DNA of 64,000 nt from Lysobacterales bacterium. Its GTDB lineage: Bacteria; Pseudomonadota; Gammaproteobacteria; Xanthomonadales; Rhodanobacteraceae. The stretch is from contig JAJPID010000063.1 of NCBI GenBank assembly GCA_021324945.1, positions 41,653-105,652 on the forward strand, read 5' to 3'. A model generated the notes under the pieces. It saw only the letters and a list, made by a program, of their open reading frames with translations. It did no database searches and had not been told where the DNA came from. Of the stretch, positions 61,317 to 64,000 are shown piece after piece; within the stretch, counting starts at the first letter, position 1, and each line of letters begins with the position of its first letter. A program made the position numbers and the translations under genes.

Positions 61317-62705
61317 CTACATTCCTTCGAAGCGCAGCACGTTGCCGCGCCGCGTCCAGCCGAGGATGGCGCCGGCCAGCAGCCACGCCGCGCCGAAAAT
61401 GAGAGTGTTGCGATCGAAGCCGCTGAACACGAAGCCGGTAATCGCCAGTCCTAGCAACGGAAAGACTAGATGCCGGAACCAGTGCTTTTGCTTGGTGCGC
61501 GGCAGAAAGTAGAAAGGCACCGCCAGATTCAGCAGCACGAAGGAACTGAGCGCGCCGAAGTTGACCAGTTTCAGCAGGATTTCCTCCGGCACCAGCAAGG
61601 CCAGCAGCAGCGCCAGTATTGCGACGCAGACGATCGCGTCGGCCGGGATTTTGCGGCCGGCGTTGACGTTGGAAAGAAATGCACCGAACGGCAATGCACG
61701 ATCGCGGCCCATCGCGTAGAGGATGCGCGAATTGGCCGCCTGCGCGGCTTGCGCGTTGGCGATCCCGGTGGCGATCGCCTTCACCACAATCAGCGCGGTG
61801 AAGAGCAACGCGCCGCCGACTTCGCGCGCGATCTGGAAGAAGCCGAATTTGGGATCGAGCGAAGCGAAATCCGGATGTACCAGCGCGGCCAGCCAGGTTT
61901 GCAGCACGAACAGCGCACCGAGCATCAGCAAAGTCAACAATGTCGCATTGCCGATGTCGCGACGCGGATTCTGCGTTTCCTCCGCCAGCGTGCTGATGCC
62001 GTCGAAGCCGAGAAAACTCAAGGCGGCGATCGAGGTCGCAGTGGCGACGAAGCCGAGATCGACGTGGCCCGGCTGATACAGCGGCGCGAACGAAAATCCT
62101 CCGCTGCCGCGGTGCTGCACGAACACATACCAGATCGCCAGCGCGATGAACACCGCGAGCGCGATCAGCTCCAGCGCTAGCAGAACGAAATTCGCCTGCG
62201 ACTGCATGCGGATGCCGAGCAGGTTGATCGCGGTGTTGATCACCACCAGCGACGCGATCCACACGGGTGGTGGCACGCCGGGCAGCAAGCCGTGCAGCCA
62301 GCCCGAAACGAAGGCGTAGATCAGTCCTGGGATCAACAGGTAATCGGCAAGGATCATCCAGCCAGCGAGAAAACCCGGAAACGGCCCCAGCCCGCGGCCG
62401 ACGTACGCATAAACAGAACCTGCCCAGGGAAATTCCGCGCTCAGTTCGCGGTAGCTCAATGCGGTAAACAGCATCGACACCATACCGACCAGGTACACCA
62501 GCGGCACCATGCCGTGGCTAGCTTGCGCCACATAACCGTACACCGCCACTGGCGCGACCGGCACGATGAACACCATACCGTACACCAGCAGATGCCGCAG
62601 CTTCAGTGCGCGATCCAATTCCTGTCGATAGCCCGCGTCCGTTGGCGCAGCGCCGTTTTCATCCGGGGCAAGCGCTCGATGCTCTCTGTCGGTCGAAATG
62701 CTCAC
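61317..62705 (-). CDS. APC-family amino acid permease
   Basis: 462 residues, about 12 TM helices. The Leu/Ala-rich N-terminal helix follows ELDRALKLRHLLVYGMVFI, the APC signature region is GYVAQASHGMVPLVYLVGM, and helix 6 has ALSFLGFDGISTLAEETQNP, typical of the superfamily (APC-type, close to putrescine or amino-acid importers). Substrate unknown. It is convergent with ahpD and divergent from the M1 gene, with about 200 bp between starts. Confidence 0.88.
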   Translation of the reverse strand: MSISTDREHRALAPDENGAAPTDAGYRQELDRALKLRHLLVYGMVFIVPVAPVAVYGYVAQASHGMVPLVYLVGMVSMLFTALSYRELSAEFPWAGSVYAYVGRGLGPFPGFLAGWMILADYLLIPGLIYAFVSGWLHGLLPGVPPPVWIASLVVINTAINLLGIRMQSQANFVLLALELIALAVFIALAIWYVFVQHRGSGGFSFAPLYQPGHVDLGFVATATSIAALSFLGFDGISTLAEETQNPRRDIGNATLLTLLMLGALFVLQTWLAALVHPDFASLDPKFGFFQIAREVGGALLFTALIVVKAIATGIANAQAAQAANSRILYAMGRDRALPFGAFLSNVNAGRKIPADAIVCVAILALLLALLVPEEILLKLVNFGALSSFVLLNLAVPFYFLPRTKQKHWFRHLVFPLLGLAITGFVFSGFDRNTLIFGAAWLLAGAILGWTRRGNVLRFEGM

Positions 62706-62903
62706 GCGTGCACCTCGGCTGGCTCGCTCCGCGCATGAGAAACGGCGGCCCGATGAGAGTCAATGCGCGATGTGAGGATACGGTGCGAAAGCGCCTCACA
62801 TGAACGGCCATCGCTCATTCTTCCCATCCATGACCACCGACGCTTGCCGCGGCTGGGTCTCTGTGCTTCAGTGAAAGTTTGGATCCTCCCGGAGCACGCG
62901 ATC

Positions 62904-64000
62904 ATGAAACCTTCGATCTTCGCCGCCTTGTGCGCACTGGGCGTGCTGTTCGCTACGCCCGTGTTCGCGCAGAAGTCCACGACCGCCCGCGAAGCGCAGC
63001 CTGCGGCCGTGAAAGAATCCGTGCCGCTGGAGAAACTTCCCGACTGGGCGATACCGCAGTCCTACAAACTTGCGATCAAGAGCGATCCCACGCAACCCGG
63101 CTACAGCGGCACGGTGACGATCGCGCTCGATCTGAAGCAGGCCTCTGATCACGTCTGGCTGCACGGCAAGGATCTGAAGGTTTCCGATGTCACCCTCACC
63201 GATGCCAACGGCAAGTCGCAACAGGGCAAGTACGTGCAGGCCGACGCCGATGCCGGCGTGGCGCGCATCGATTTCGAACGAAAGCTGCCCGCGCAGAGAT
63301 TGCAACTGAAAATCGTCTTCAACGCGCCCTACAACCAGACGCTGGAAGGGTTCTACAAGGTAGAGTTCGCGGGTAACGCCTACGCGATGACGCAGATGGA
63401 ACCGATCAGCGCGCGCTACGCGTTTCCCTGTTTCGACCAGCCGGGTTTCAAGACGCCGTTCGATCTCGTGCTCACCATTCCGGCCGGCGACAGGGCGGTC
63501 GCCAATACCAAGCTGGTTTCCGAAACCCCGGCATCGAACGGCTGGAAAACCCTGACGTTCGAAAAAACCAAACCCCTGCCGACGTATCTGGTCGCATGGG
63601 TCGTCGGGCCCCTGGATATCGTGGACGGCCCGACGATTCCGGCCAACCCCTGGCGCAAGGAACCCGTGCCGGTGCGCGGCATCGCGGCCAAGGGCAACGG
63701 CCCGAAGATGCAACGCGCGCTGGCGATGGTGCCGGGCATCATCGAAGCGGAGGAGAACTACTACGGTTTCGGTTATCCGTTCGGCAAGCTCGATCTCGCC
63801 GCATTGCCGGATTTCTCCGCCGGCGCGATGGAGAACGCGGGTCTGGTCACCTACCGCGACTGGCTGCTGCTGCTGGACAATAATTCATCACCGAGCGCGG
63901 TGCGCAGCACCTTCAATGTGGAAGCGCATGAGCTGGCGCACCAGTGGACCGGCGACACCGTGACGCTCGCATGGTGGAACGACATCTGGTTGAACGAGGC
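62904..64000 (+). CDS. M1-family aminopeptidase (3' end outside window)
   Basis: Open to the right edge with 365 visible codons. GGAG lies 9-10 bp before the ATG at 62904. Signal peptide about 1-22 (FATPVFAQ). The beta-saddle N-terminal domain is followed by the catalytic domain: GAMEN (residues 307-311, peptide-anchoring), HELAH zinc motif (342-346) and a Glu at 365, exactly 18 residues after the second His, as in HExxH-18-E metallopeptidases. Such exported M1 enzymes trim peptides in the periplasm or outside the cell. About half of the protein is probably missing. Confidence 0.93.
   Translation, partial: MKPSIFAALCALGVLFATPVFAQKSTTAREAQPAAVKESVPLEKLPDWAIPQSYKLAIKSDPTQPGYSGTVTIALDLKQASDHVWLHGKDLKVSDVTLTDANGKSQQGKYVQADADAGVARIDFERKLPAQRLQLKIVFNAPYNQTLEGFYKVEFAGNAYAMTQMEPISARYAFPCFDQPGFKTPFDLVLTIPAGDRAVANTKLVSETPASNGWKTLTFEKTKPLPTYLVAWVVGPLDIVDGPTIPANPWRKEPVPVRGIAAKGNGPKMQRALAMVPGIIEAEENYYGFGYPFGKLDLAALPDFSAGAMENAGLVTYRDWLLLLDNNSSPSAVRSTFNVEAHELAHQWTGDTVTLAWWNDIWLNE

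Overview
The window is a GC-rich chromosomal segment of a gammaproteobacterium, most likely order Xanthomonadales (Rhodanobacteraceae or Xanthomonadaceae). The evidence is gene content and order: yebC-ruvC-ruvA-kup-ruvB-ybgC-tolQRAB-pal-cpoB-queE-queC-tRNA-Lys, a YebC that starts [11 protein letters not shown], an otsB-GH15-otsA operon, DUF3011 and DUF2007 proteins, and oxyR divergent from ahpC. This assignment comes from remembered synteny and was not searched. Coding density is high and most genes are housekeeping.

Layout. 1-12.9 kb: 3' part of hrpA, a small exported protein, relA, a membrane TPR protein, an NAD(P)-binding protein, a family 2 glycosyltransferase, mrcB (PBP1b) and a TPR lipoprotein. 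12.9-16.3 kb: the only clearly foreign region, a decayed Rhs locus. It has AT-richer C-terminal tips, each followed by a small envelope protein that is probably its immunity partner, plus repeated Rhs core fragments. 16.3-20.5 kb: trehalose operon otsB-GH15-otsA. 20.6-24.8 kb: plsC, clpB with a sigma-32-like promoter, and a D,D-carboxypeptidase. 24.8-27.5 kb: a three-gene envelope cluster (lipoprotein, CsgG-family protein, Gly/Asn/Gln-rich secreted protein). 27.7-32 kb: FmdB-type zinc ribbon, DUF3011 protein, aspS, a hydrolase and yebC. 32-38.5 kb: ruvC, ruvA, two tandem kup genes, ruvB. 38.5-45.6 kb: ybgC, the Tol-Pal operon, queE (frameshifted), queC and tRNA-Lys. 45.7-53.1 kb: glycosyltransferase/PAP2 pair, small membrane proteins, a deaminase, hydrolases and an ArsR-type regulator. 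53.1-58.8 kb: glnS, a DUF2007 gene, apt, and an operon of rubrerythrin, Fe-S protein and DUF3501. 58.9-64 kb: oxyR, ahpC, ahpD, an amino-acid permease and the 5' part of an M1 aminopeptidase that runs off the right edge.

The most unusual signals are these. (1) Eight intergenic imperfect palindromes are built from degenerate 7-bp words. Each copy uses different words but keeps the same architecture, and several run into the stop or start codons of neighbouring genes. (2) The Rhs locus carries a zincin-like tip with a coupled lipoprotein gene and a second, unrecognised tip with a two-TM partner. (3) A CsgG-like protein is clustered with a low-complexity secreted protein. (4) OxyR-type operators sit before ahpC and before the rubrerythrin operon, the latter overlapping the oxyR stop codon. 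(5) The 3' half of tRNA-Lys is duplicated into the end of a glycosyltransferase gene. (6) Three apparent single-base losses break Rhs frames and queE; at least two lie in C runs, so they could be true mutations or sequencing errors.

Working together: RelA, ClpB, trehalose synthesis, Kup and the OxyR/AhpCD/rubrerythrin set are stress functions. MrcB, PlsC, the carboxypeptidase and Tol-Pal/CpoB serve the cell envelope. RuvABC, YebC, AspRS, GlnRS, HrpA and QueC/QueE serve DNA, RNA and translation.
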